From the NCBI GenBank assembly GCA_027704905.1, contig CM051004.1:9251010-9315009 (forward strand): a stretch of 64,000 bases of DNA, read 5' to 3'. Positions 1 through 50,337 of this stretch are shown here, piece after piece (within the stretch, counting starts at the first letter, position 1; each line of letters begins with the position of its first letter). The stretch comes from Muraenolepis orangiensis. Taxonomy: Eukaryota > Chordata > Actinopteri > Gadiformes > Muraenolepididae. The notes under the pieces were generated by a model that was not told where the DNA came from, searched no databases, and worked only from the letters and a program-made list of their open reading frames with translations. The position numbers were made by a program, and so were the translations under genes.

Positions 1-635
1 AAAGTCATTGTAGCCCAGCCCTCCCCCACCACACACGCTGAGAGCTTCTTTTGAAGGAAAGATGAATCTTGCCATCTTAGTTTTTCTGCACCCAGTGGAC
101 CTCAAAAGGCAGAGCAAACACTTATTTTAGGAACTTAATTAGCCGAGCAGGGGGTGGGGGGGGGGGTTCCCTTGATGCTCACTGTGCCCGTTTCAGGAGC
201 GCTATGTGTTGACTGTTTTTGTAGTAAACGTAGGCCACAGTGGGCACTCACAAACAAGACTTTTCACTGGTAAAGAGAGAAGGACGTGTATCACTGGTGG
301 ATGAAATCCGGGGAATTTAATATCACAGTATTCCACAGTATATGTGAATATCAATATAGTGTCCCTATAGTGCAGCTTTAATCAATATTAAAGATAAATA
401 ATTCAACGTTAATACGAAGAAAGGTAAAACAAAAAAAGGATTGGAATAATACAATTCTGAGTGAAACATTTTAAGAAAAAGCCAAATAATGTTAAAAAGG
501 CAGTGTGAAAAAAAACAAAGTCAAATACAAAAGCACAAACTTAAACGATAGGTTAGGGACGCAAAGTCTAAAAAGTCGGGCAAAAAGGTGGAAACTTCCC
601 AACATCCATAGTGTCCACACACAGTGAACTTCTCT

Positions 636-666
<31 letters not shown>

Positions 667-668
667 AG
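1..668. other. apba3 intron, non-coding
   Basis: No coding exon is seen. The stretch is AT-rich and ends in a run of 30 C (637-666) followed directly by AG, the acceptor of the first apba3 exon in the window. Apparent reading frames over the C run are only poly-proline or poly-glycine artefacts. Earlier apba3 exons must lie to the left of the window. Confidence 0.6.
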
Positions 669-3110
669 GCCCAGACCATAGCCCAGGCCATTGGCCAGGC
701 GTTCGGCGTGGCCTACCAGCAGTTCCTCCAGGCCAACGGCATCAAGGCCAGCCAGCTGAAGCCAGGGGACTACAGCGACTTCCTGGGAACCCAGGAACTC
801 TACAACGGAGACCTCGCACACTTCTCTGACTCCCAGAACATCCGAGACGTAAGCACTGTTTTTATTTTTTTTTGTCTCCTGGCCATTGTATTATTTCAGT
901 TTTTTATGGTTAAATTATGTTACTTTTGTATAAATATTTAGAGATTGTCCACCCACAACTCTATAAAGCAAGCAACGAAATAAATATATATATATACATT
1001 TGACAAAAGTAATTCAGTGAGGATGTAAAGGAATGTGTTTGAAATTAACTCAAATTATTTAGTAGTTATTCTTCTTTATTTTATTTATAAATAATTGTAT
1101 TTTTATGTTTGAATTAACGTAAACGCATGAGATTTAAAGGAAGCATATGAAAAATACAATCCTTGAAGATATGTTAAACATTTACAACATGGAGGGAGAG
1201 TGTGAACATTGGAAACACTGTCAAACCATTTTAAGTGTTGACTATTAGGAACAAAATGTGAAGTAAGTGTGAAGCCAATGAAAAGGCCTTGAAAACCCAT
1301 TAAAACCCATTGTATTGTGTCCCTGTGGCCCCTCCAGGTGTTGATCTCCAAGGGCCCCGGGGAGATTCTGGGTCTGGCGGTGGTGGAGTCCGGCTGGGGC
1401 TCCATCCTGCCCACGGTGGTGGTGGCAAACCTGCTGCATGGGGGCCCGGCGGAGCGCAGCGGGGCCCTCAGCATCGGAGACCGCATCATGTCCGTCAACG
1501 GCACCAGCCTGGTGGGCCTGCCAATCACCTCCTGCCAGAACATCATCCGGGTAAGAGGAGAGCCGTGAACTATGATTGTCCACTTTCATAGCAGCCAATA
1601 CCGCTGAAATGTTGCCAGATCGAGCCCCGATTCCCTGCACCAGAAACATCATCCGAGTGAGAGTAGGAACTCTGGGACAAGGCTGTAGGTTCTGCTAAAG
1701 ATATTTCAGACATTAACAGCCAAAGGGTGGTGGGTTTCAACTGCAGTGTCTTGTGCTAGAACATCATCCGAGTCAGAGGAGAAGAACCAGGACATATAGC
1801 TGTTAGCATTCTCTTAAATGTATTTAAACATAGATGATTAGAGTAGGTTAGGAACATGGTGGACTACCAATCGAAAGTTTCTACGCCTGTCTCTGTGGTG
1901 TGGCCGTTTCTTTCTTCATTTGTTTGAGGGATTTCAGTATGTAAATAAATTGCTAGTGGAAGAGCTACCACACCTTCTTCCAGGAATTGAAGTCACAAGT
2001 TTGTTTTTAATTTGTAATTTAAAGGCTGTGATTGTTATGTCTACATGGTCTCAAGAAAGAGGCATAACTAAAAAGTTGAACATATAAAAGTGTCTTCTAT
2101 GTGATGCTGGGCTTGCTATTCGGACAAGCTTTGACAGGACTGTATTGTCCTGAATGGTCACCAGAGGGCACTGTTTTTACTGCTATTTTCCATCCTGTGG
2201 AGGTGATCTCATCCCAGTCATTTCCACTCTGATCATGCGTCTCCATTTCAGGACTTGAAAAATCAAACCATTGTCAAGCTGAGCATCGTCCACTGTCCCC
2301 CGGTCACCATGGCGATCATCAAGAGACCGGATCCGAAGTACCAACTGGGCTTCAGTGTAGAGGATGGAATAGTGAGTAAATATGTCTTTACATATATTCA
2401 CTTTTCAATTGATTTATGCTTTAGAGTCGTTCTTTTGACCTCCGTTTCTCTGCTTTCTAAAAAGAGCTTAAAAGACCCCCAGATTAACTGAACTGTGTGT
2501 CCCATGAACATTGGACATTGTACCCACTACCACCACCACCATCATTATATTTACCTCTCTCCCTCTCTCCCTCCCTCCCTCCCTCCCCCCCCCCCACAGA
2601 TCTGCAGCCTGATGCGGGGGGGCATCGCAGAGCGGGGGGGCATCCGCGTGGGCCACCGCATCATCGAGATCAATGGACAGAGTGTGGTGGCCACGCCCCA
2701 CGAGAAGATCATCAGCATCCTCACCACTGCCATCGGAGAGGTGGGAGAAGCCCTGTGCCCTCAGAGTTAAATGTCACCTGTCTAAAAACTAAACCTGTAT
2801 AAAGTTTACTATGTATAGACTACTGAAAACTAGACGTTAGTGCTATTTACGGTGTTTCTATCTTTTTTAATCTTTTTGTTCTCCATCTCTACACGTAGTA
2901 TATTGTACTGCACAGTGTATATAAAATAGTGAATATTTAATTAGAAAATTGCTCCTTTCGGCTGGGAGTCAAACATAAACAGCATTTTAACCTTCGCTTC
3001 TAGTGTCTTTTAAACCTTCTTAACCTCTTATTTGGCAGATTCATCTGAAGACCATGCCAGCCTCGACATACCGTCTGTTAACTGGACAAGAACAACCTCT
3101 GTTTCTCTGA
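669..3110 (+). CDS. apba3: APBA family adaptor (Mint/X11), 3' part, five exons
   Basis: Seen: five exons, 669-848, 1338-1550, 2252-2371, 2600-2740 and 3039-3110 (TGA at 3108-3110), all phase 0, giving 241 residues. Residues 1-60 match the C-terminal helix of the PTB domain (AQAIGQAFGVAYQQFL) and the linker. Residues 61-150 are PDZ1 (ESGWGSILPTVVVANLLHGG, SVNGTSLVGLP). Residues about 150-225 are PDZ2 (YQLGFSV, RVGHRIIEINGQSVVATPHE). The end is TYRLLTGQEQPLFL. Known: Mint proteins bind APP and other YENPTY-type tails through the PTB domain, and other partners through tandem PDZ domains, at Golgi and endocytic membranes. Inference: apba3 rather than apba1 or apba2, because the neighbours abca7 and r3hdm4 are human 19p13.3 genes, as is APBA3. 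The 5' part is outside the window. No frameshift or internal stop is present. Confidence 0.88.
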
Positions 3111-3760
3111 GAAGCAATCGCCAAACAGCCTCTTTTTCACAGAGAACCAATCACAGAGCTCTTCCTGGTTGGAATTATCGTACATTGAATTTACATTATG
3201 GAACGGTTATAATGCATTTCTTCCTTGTATCATGTCATGTTTGTTGTCATGATCGGCTTGTCTCGCTATATATTTTGGAGCTTTGTACAGTAAGTTGGAA
3301 CATTGTGATAACAGATTTTAAAACGGGCCTAAAGATAATACTTAAAGTATATTTATCGAGATATTTAACAAAGAAAGAGGGGATGCACCTGCTATGCAAA
3401 TCAAGTATTATTTGTACACTGCACTAAACTGTGGTATATTGGAAGGAATGGTCTTCCTGGGTGGACTTGTTGTTACCACTGTGCCTCAGCTGGGTGTACT
3501 GCTAGGGGGCGCATGTCTCATAATCATGATCTTCCTGTATTTTGCAGTGGGGTTCTGTGTCTTATATACTTGCTTTTCTTAGTATTTCATTATGTTTGCA
3601 TCACTGACTTCTAGATTTTGACATTGTGTGCATGCCATTTGTTGCCTGTTTTTAAGCATTGTGTGCAGACATTGGGGCAGTTGCCTTATTTGATAGAGGG
3701 TAAAGTTATATTTTAAGAATGAATATTTTCGATGGTTATTAAAATGATCATTAAGCTTGT
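3111..3760 (+). other. apba3: apba3 3' UTR (probable)
   Basis: Sequence after the apba3 stop is AT-rich with no conserved reading frame. The first plausible cleavage signal is ATTAAA at 3738-3743. The true end is uncertain. Confidence 0.4.
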
Positions 3761-3964
3761 CTATTTGTCTCCAACCAACGTTTTATTTTTATGTCAACAT
3801 TAAAAACCGCTTGATTTTAAACTGGTTACAAAAATGACCATGTTTAAATACTGCTGTGGCCCTATTGTACAGTCTATATACACAGTAAACATACCCATTT
3901 AGGCTGTTTGTGTAACACTGCGCTTCCGACAATTGCATGCGTCCCTTTTCCAAAACACAGCGAA

Positions 3965-4045
3965 AGCACACGAGCCAATCAAATGCCGTACTGGCTTCTG
4001 TAACCCCGCCCTCAGTTTACTCTCGGCCAATCATCTAGGCGGTAG
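3965..4045 (+). promoter_or_regulatory. CCAAT/GC-box cluster, candidate abca7 promoter
   Basis: Two CCAAT-type motifs (AGCCAATCA near 3972 and GGCCAATCA near 4025) flank a CCCCGCCCTC GC box near 4004, within about 80 bp of otherwise AT-rich sequence. It lies between the apba3 end and the first abca7 coding exon, about 1.5 kb upstream of an acceptor at 5571-5572. That suits a promoter with a separate non-coding first exon. I could not identify that exon or its donor. Confidence 0.35.
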
Positions 4046-4378
4046 TTGTGTGGATTACATGTACGGGTCGGACGCCACTGAAATAATTGAGTGAGCGTTA
4101 ATGACAGACTGCGGATCCGCATATGGGACAACAAACTCCAGTATGAATACTGATACACATTCGATACTCGAGGTAGTGTATATATTCCATCATATATTCC
4201 TATATTATGAGCGAGTAGACGTGTGGTCAAATCCAGGTTGTTTCGTTTCGTGTTTCACTCTTACGTCCGGGAATGAAATATCATGACTCGTTGCGACGCT
4301 TGGCTTTAAAAATACTCTGTGGAAACCGGGTGTTAAACCCGGGTGTTAGTAGTAGTGTGAATCATTCATGGCCATAAT

Positions 4379-4454
4379 GACTATAGTGACCTGCGTGATG
4401 TACCGACCGGTCTCTCTCACACCGCAGACTATAGTGACCTGCGTGATGTACCGT
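4379..4454. repeat. Two-copy 49-bp-period direct repeat upstream of abca7
   Basis: The segment GACTATAGTGACCTGCGTGA plus the next 7 bases occurs at about 4379 and again at about 4428. It is a local duplication in the putative abca7 upstream region. Confidence 0.7.
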
Positions 4455-5370
4455 GCCTAATGTCTGCAGGCCTAATGTAGTCGTGTGTGTATAGTATGGA
4501 CATGCTTTAGTCTTGCATTATGTTTTTAATTAAGAGGGCAATGAGTGTCATTATTTGGGGGCAGATAACCACTGTAGTACTTTGGGATAAGGGAAGTAGA
4601 TTTCGTCAGGTGTAACAAAACCTATACACAACACCGCTATCGCAGCACGTCATTACTATGGACTGTTTTACAGATGCGCAGGCTCGGCTTATGGTTTGCA
4701 TTTGCAAATAGAGCAACAATTGCCAAAACAAATCATGATTGTTGTCGTACATGTTTGAAGTACAGCATGTCGATTTGTGTAATATGTGTTTGGAGTTGTA
4801 TGTACAATGCTTGCGCACCATTTCATTGAAACGAACCACTGCATTCTGCAAATGTTTACTGTGAGTTCACATACGCCGGTGTCACCCACGCTATACCCAA
4901 GACACAACCCAGTCAAAATTAACGATGAGGACTAAAAGTCCCCATCGTTCAGTTAAACCAATTACAGTTAATGCGGATAAAGGGGATGGAAACGGAGTGT
5001 CAGTCAAAGCACGACCGAGCAGTTTAAACTTTACAGTAACCCTGACTAGACTGCCACACCAAGTGTCTCTTTGAGTTTCATCTCTCAACACATTTAACTT
5101 TCTTTCTCTCTGTTATGTATGTTTTGATTTGAAATGTTATATTGTTATTATTAATAATAATAATAATAATAATAATACGTGCATCATCATCGTCATCATA
5201 ATCATCAATATTTGCTCTCTTGTTCCAAGAATATTACAAATGATATTGCATTCAATAATTAATTAATTCAGCCGCAATTAATCAATACAATACAAAAAAG
5301 AAGTGGAACACATTTCCAAAAAGAAGATACATGCTACATTTAACAACGTATTAGTTTTATAAATGATGAT

Positions 5371-5567
<197 letters not shown>

Positions 5568-5611
5568 CCCAGCGGACCATGGCAGCGTAGCTTTGAGTGG
5601 TCTGTTTAAAG

Positions 5612-39583
<33,972 letters not shown>

Positions 39584-41017
39584 ACCACATACTCATGCAG
39601 AGACCGAAACCCCCAGACCACCAAGCCCTGTGGGGCTAGTGGGCCTACTGCTGCTAGAGGCCACCGTCAAGGGGAGGCTGAAGGAATCCAAGTTTTTTAC
39701 CAGCTTCCTGCTGATAGGAAACCTTGGAGATACTGATACCTCAGTTGCCACTGTCTCAGTCATGGCTATCGGTGCCTTGTTCTTCACCCTTCACCCCAAA
39801 CTATTGATACCAGATACCACAAATGTACATGTCATGGTTCTTGTGTTTTGTTCTAGGGTGTTTATCCTTTTCTCTGTTTAGTATGTCGCCAGTATGTACC
39901 AAAATATCCCTTTTGAAAATGGTTTGGCCAGAGGCATTCCTGGCCTTGACGTTGGAAGAGAGACCCGGGTTTGAATCCCTGGTTAGTTATTTGTAGCCTT
40001 ACCATCCATGTTACCTGGATGGTATTATCTAAGAAATCTAAAAATAACGTGCAATATGAGAAAGAATATATGAAAGTTGGGTCAGTATATTTATGAAAGT
40101 TACATTTATGAAGCAAGTGCTGCATGTGATTCAAAACCAATGCAAAGCATACTGTATTTATATAAAGGAAATGGTGGTGTAAAATGTATGTGTGGACTCC
40201 TGCTAACGTGTTTTAAATCGATTGACAATCAAACTTTTTTATTTCCGTTCCTACTCAGGCCATGAACACTGGATGCAATGTTAGCCAACATCGTTCATTC
40301 CAAACCGTTCATTCCAACCGCAGAATATGGAAAAATAAACTGCCAGATTCTCGTCATTGTAGTATTAGAACTGCTAGATATTTTCTGTATGTGTCTTTGC
40401 AACCTGAATGTCCATCATGTTGATAATCAATCAAACACAGTCTGGGGAAAGAAACAAATACCCCAAATTATCTGTAAATCTATATATTATTAGAGGGATG
40501 TTTATTACATTCAAGGGTGTAACCACTGGAGCTGCATTTGTTAGGTCATATAATTAGTTTGTTTGTCTTTACTATGCATCAATCTGTTATCTGACATATT
40601 TATCTTGTTAGTCTATTGGTTTGTATTTTAGTATTTTTTGTTTTAGTTTTTTACCAACCGATATTATTTAGCATAAAGCTCATATATTAGAGTTGTTATA
40701 TAATTAGGCAAATCTAAGGGAAACTTTGACCCAATTTGTCTTCAAATCCATATCCTTCTCCGTCAATTTGAATAAGGTCAATATTATCTACACAAGGCAG
40801 TGTTTTGAAGACACAAACAATGTTCATTTCTATAATTAATCAGCCGCTGAATGATGAAAATGATTACGCTCAAAACGTTACTTGAATGTAGATACCTTCA
40901 TTTGCACATAGCAAGAGATATAGGCAGTGAATATGGAACAATATATATATACATATACAGTATATAGATATATTTATTTGGAATACTCTCATTGTAAACA
41001 TTAAAAAATATATTGCT
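39584..41017. other. abca7 3' UTR and convergent intergenic gap
   Basis: No coding exon is seen. AATAAA at 40334-40339 is the likely abca7 polyadenylation signal. AATAAA on the minus strand at 40973-40978 fits the convergent gene to the right. So the two transcripts end tail-to-tail about 0.6 kb apart. A GGGTTTGAATCCC box near 39967 suggests a SINE fragment. Confidence 0.5.
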
Positions 41018-44000
41018 TTAAAAGCGGTGTTTCTTCTTGTGTCGGTATGGTGGAGGACTTCCGCGGGGGGTTGTGGCGTGGAGGTGAGGAGGTGAGGAGG
41101 TGAGGAGGGGGTTCCCTGTGGACATGGTCAGCAGGGCAGGAGGTCTGTTCCCTGGGCAGATGGGGGGCAGGACCCCGGGCCCGGGTCTCCTCTGGCTCCA
41201 CTCCTTCACTTGTTCTTTCCTGACAAAAGGGATGAAAAGTTAGAAACTCTCCATGTGCCACACTCTCTACATACGTCATTTATAAGCTTTTGTTTTCCCC
41301 GTACAAACAGCATATAATATATAATCTAATAATACAGCATATAATATAACATTATTGATCTGAAATCTAAATCTTGCGAATTTAATCCTCTTTGTTGGTC
41401 ACATACAGTGAAATTTGTTTCTCTCTCATTTAACCCATCCTTGTATTGGGAGCAGTGGGCAGCTATTGTACATACAGCACCTGGGGAGCAGTCTGGTGCC
41501 TTGCTCAAGGGCACCTTGCAGTGCCCAGGAGGCGAACTGGCACCTTTTTTTTTTTTCCCAAGTACCAGTACTTGGTCCGTTTCGGGGACTTGAACCGGCG
41601 ACCCTCCGGTTCCCAAGCCAAGTCCCAACAGACGACTGCAACTGCCAGCCCTGTTAATGCACGATAATGCAACAACCCCGTCCAACAGTGCAGCTATCCA
41701 TCCATCCATTAGCGACTACAACCGCTATCCTCATCACGTCTTACTCTGCACTCTCCTGCCTCTCCTCCTCCTCTGCCCTGCTCCCTCTCAGCCGCCGCAG
41801 AAGGGCCCGGTCGATCGAGAGCCCCACGTCGCCTCTCCTCCGCCTGGCCTTCCTGCCCACGCGGTCGGTCACGCTGTGCAGCAGCACCCTGAGATTGGCC
41901 AGAGAGACCTCTGGAAGGAGCAACTCTGGGTAGCGCTGGTAGAGGAGGAAGAGGGAGGAAGCGTTTAATGACATTTCAATTAGATTAGAGCACTATTGTC
42001 CATCGTCAGTGACGTGGGCTCACGTGTGTTTATCCAACATAGTCTGGTGAAAATGATTACCCTCGACACTTAACTTCAGTGTAGATGCATTCATTTATGG
42101 ACATTTGCACAAAGTAACAGATAAAGTTTCCTATTTTATATCGGATGACCATTTGTGAGCAGCAGGATAGCTCAGTCTGATGGGACTTGACTTGGGAACT
42201 GGAAGGTTGCTGGTTCAAGTCCCCGAAACACCTGAGCACTGCTGAGGTGCCCTTGAGCTAGCACCAGTCCTCTATACTGCTGTATATACTATATATATAT
42301 AGTATATAACAGCTGCCCACTGCTCCTAATACTAGGAGGTGTTAAATGCAGAGAAACAGGGTGTTGTCTGATTCTAAAACTGCGCCTTCATAAATCCTTC
42401 CAGGATTGAAAAATACAGGAAATGTGTATTCTGATCATGCCTATGCAGAAAATATATTGCACATTTCTAAATGTATACCTTGTATGCGTTGTAACTGTAA
42501 AATATTGATTAAAATATGGAAGTATCGATTTCTTACACATTCAGATTGCAGAATTCTGTCGGCCCAGATGGTGGAGTCTGGTGGTGTAGGGGTCTCCTCC
42601 TGTAATGTCTCCTTCTGGTTAATAACTACATCCTGGCTAGATACCCCACTCTGGCTAGATACCCCACCCTGATTATATACTCCACCCTGGTTGTATAGCC
42701 CACTCTGGACAGATATGTTACCCTGGTTATATACCCCACACTGGTCATATACCCTCCCCTGACAAGACATGCTACCCTGGCTAGGTACCCCACCCTGGTT
42801 AGACACCTCACCCTGGCTAGGTACCCCACCCTGGCTAGATATCCCACCCTGGTTAGACACCTCACCCTGGCTAGGTACCCCACCCTGGCTAGACGCTGCA
42901 CCCTGGCTAGATACCCCACACTGGCTAGATATCCCACCCTGGTTAGACACCTCACCCTGGCTAGGTACCCCACCCTGGCTAGACGCCGCACCCTGACTAG
43001 ATATCCCACCCTGGTTAGACACCTCACCCTTGCTAGGTACCCCACCCTGGCTAGATGCCGCACCCTGGCTAGATACCCCACCCTGGCTAGATATCCCACC
43101 CTGGTTAGACACCTCACCCTGGCTAGGTACCCCACCCTGGCTAGACGCCGCACCCTGGCTAGATATCCCACCCTGGTTAGACACCTCACCCTTGCTAGGT
43201 ACCCCACCCTGGCTAGACGCCGCACCCTGGCTAGATACCCCACCCTGGCTAGATATCCCACCCTGGCTAGACGCCGCACCCTGGCTAGGTACCCCACCCT
43301 GGCTAGACGCCGCACCCTGGCTAGATACCCCACCCTGGCTAGATATCCCACCCTGGTTAGACACCTCACCCTGGCTAGGTACCCCACCCTGGCTAGACGC
43401 CGCACCCTGGCTAGATATCCCACCCTGGTTAGACACCTCACCCTGGCTAGATAACCTACCCTGGCTAGATACCCCACTCTGTTTATATACCTCACTCTGG
43501 CTAGATACCCAAGCCTGGTTAGATATCACACTCTGGCTAGATAACCTACCCTGGCTAGATACCCCACTCTGTTTATATACCTCACTCTGGCTAGATACCC
43601 CAATCTGGTTATATACCCCACTCTGGCTAGAGACCCAACTCAGGTTATATACCCTATCCTGGCTAGATACCCCACTCTGGTTAGACACCCCACTCTGGCT
43701 AGAGACCCCACATTGGTTATATACCCCACTCTGGTTATACACCCCACTCTGGCTAGAGACCCCACATTGGTTATATACCCCACTCTGGTTATATACCCCA
43801 CTCTGGTTATATACTCCACTCTGGTTATATACCCCACTCTGGTTATACACCCCACTCTGGCTAGAGACCCCACATTGGTTATATACCCCACTCTGGTTAT
43901 ATACCCCACTCTGGTTATACACCCCACTCTGGCTAGAGACCCCACATTGGTTATATACCCCACTCTGGCTAGATACCCCACTCTGGTTATATACCCCACT

Positions 44001-44465
44001 CTGGCTAGATATGGCTACCCCACTCCGGAGAGGTGGTGCAGCAGATACCACAGTCTTTGGATGGTCATCGTAAAGAGGGCGCCTCCCAAGGAGGCTGTTG
44101 GGTTGTGCTATCGGGGGAAGTACAAACACTGGGTTTAGGTGGACTCTTGTGGCTCCCTTAAAAGTAACAACTCTACGCGTAACACCGCCTGGCCGATATC
44201 TTGGTTTATCTTCTTCGACAGGTTTGCTATCCTCGTCAGTGGCGGTCGGGGTGGGTCGCTCGTCTTTAGGGGAAACACCGCGGCTGCAATTCTCCTCTTC
44301 TGTGGAGTCCAGGGGCTCCTTGGACAGTGCCAGGGCGGGCATGAGGTTGACGCAAATCCTCATCACATTCCCCGATATCTCACAGGTGGTTGAGAACACA
44401 GAGTCTGTCCGGCTGACCGCCTTCTTCTTCTTTCTCTCATTCATCACTTCTCCGAGAAAAAACAT
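41018..44465 (-). CDS. Unrecognised hexapeptide-repeat protein, three exons
   Basis: Proposed minus-strand gene: exon 1 44465-42537 (643 codons), exon 2 41935-41745, exon 3 41219-41018. Introns are GT-AG: donors TGT|GTAAGA and GA|GTAAGA, acceptors CTCTACCAG and TTTTGTCAG. The joined frame gives 773 aa, with AATAAA at 40973-40978 beyond the stop. Residues 1-147 are unique (basic RKKKK near 11-15, acidic/Pro region 50-95). Residues about 148-617 hold about 77 tandem hexapeptides, SGVYNQ/SGVSSQ first, then GGVSSQ/GEVSNQ/GAASSQ. The C-terminus is unique and basic (RYPELLLPEVSLANLRVLLH, RRLRGSRAEEEE, ending YRHKKKHRF). No signal peptide or membrane segment is seen. The S/Y/N/Q/G composition suggests a disordered, prion-like domain. 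I do not recognise the family and assign no function. Exon 1 is well supported as open; the splice joins are inferred. Confidence 0.6.
41385..41660 (-). mobile_element. tRNA-derived SINE, reverse copy, in intron 2 of the hexapeptide gene
   Basis: In reverse it reads GGTTCAAGTCCCCGAAAC (B-box-like), GTGCCCTTGAGCAAGGCACC and GAGCAGTGGGCAGC-type blocks. It is the same family as the forward copy at 42160-42345 and the partial copy at 61110-61235. Confidence 0.65.
42160..42345 (+). mobile_element. tRNA-derived SINE, forward copy, in intron 1 of the hexapeptide gene
   Basis: CAGGATAGCTCAGTCTGATGG (A-box-like head), GGTTGCTGGTTCAAGTCCCC (B box), GTGCCCTTGAGCTAGCACC, then CTGCCCACTGCTCCTAAT and TAAATGCAGAG. 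It contains a short TATA repeat insertion (42283-42305). Confidence 0.65.
42615..44024 (-). repeat. Coding minisatellite, 18-bp units
   Basis: About 78 units of 18 bp. On the minus strand the unit reads TCTAGCCAGGGTGGGGTA (SSQGGV) or TATAACCAGAGTGGGGTA (YNQSGV). Because 18 is a multiple of 3 and the unit lacks stops, frames on both strands stay open. The higher-order pattern differs between halves: 42,615-43,480 is mostly the Gly-rich type in repeated 24-30-residue blocks, and about 43,640-44,010 is the Tyr/Asn type. Confidence 0.95.
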
Positions 44466-44861
44466 GCCACCGACCTCTCTCCTTCTCCGGCCTCATCTCC
44501 GCATGAACATACCTGGACAATATCCCTTGATTTTTGCCAAACCATCTTCTGACACAAACTTAGATGTGAATACAAAACTATTTTGTATTCACGTAAAAAT
44601 CCCGTAAAATTAAATGCCCATATATTGTGAAGGTAGAGAAAGCGCTTTAGCACTGCGGCCTAGAAAAATCGGTCTATTATTGGCCCAGACAGACCTATTA
44701 AATGTGCTGCTTGGTAACATACACACAAACACCAGCCAAAACGTGATCGTAGGGGATGGAAAGAAAATAACACTGAATGAATCTATTGAGCATGAAATAA
44801 AGCATTATTTTGCAGGCATTTTGCAGTCTTATTATTTTCTATAGACATGATTTCATCATGA

Positions 44862-44909
<48 letters not shown>

Positions 44910-44938
44910 TGTGTGTGTGTGTGTGTGTGTGTATAAAC

Positions 44939-44983
<45 letters not shown>

Positions 44984-45283
44984 CTAAATTACAAACATTT
45001 TACTAAACTATTAATTGTTTTTAATTATTTCTTTATTTGCTTATTTGTATGTATTTTTAAACGCTATTACAGTAAATCTAGTATCTCTTACGTGCGTGCG
45101 GCGCCCTCTAGTGGCGCTTCTCTGTCACTTGTGTGGGCGGTGAGACCTTTTTGTTTGTGACCAGACCAACACAGACAAGCTAACCGCTCTATTTACCTCT
45201 TAGTCTCATTTATCTTCCAAGAGTTGTATTTTATTTTTTTGCGCTGAATTCAAAGACGTTTGTGTTTTGTGCATATGCGAAAA
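44466..45283. promoter_or_regulatory. Head-to-head intergenic region, candidate bidirectional promoter
   Basis: About 820 bp between the start codon of the minus-strand hexapeptide gene and that of r3hdm4. It contains (TG)n at 44866-44931 and (TA)n at 44943-44978. A GCGGCGCCCTCTAGTGGCGC block lies near 45099-45118. No clear TATA box or CpG island is visible. It would have to hold both 5' UTRs and promoters, if the hexapeptide gene is real. Confidence 0.4.

Positions 45284-50337
<5,054 letters not shown>

Noticed and set aside
42615..44024. CRISPR-like array
   Set aside because: Units are contiguous 18-bp repeats without unique spacers, in a eukaryotic genome; it is a minisatellite.
43030..44073. 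347-codon plus-strand frame of PPWLDT-type repeats
   Set aside because: It lacks a unique flanking coding region. The minus-strand frame has unique ends and matching splice sites, so the plus frame is read as a shadow of the 18-bp repeat.
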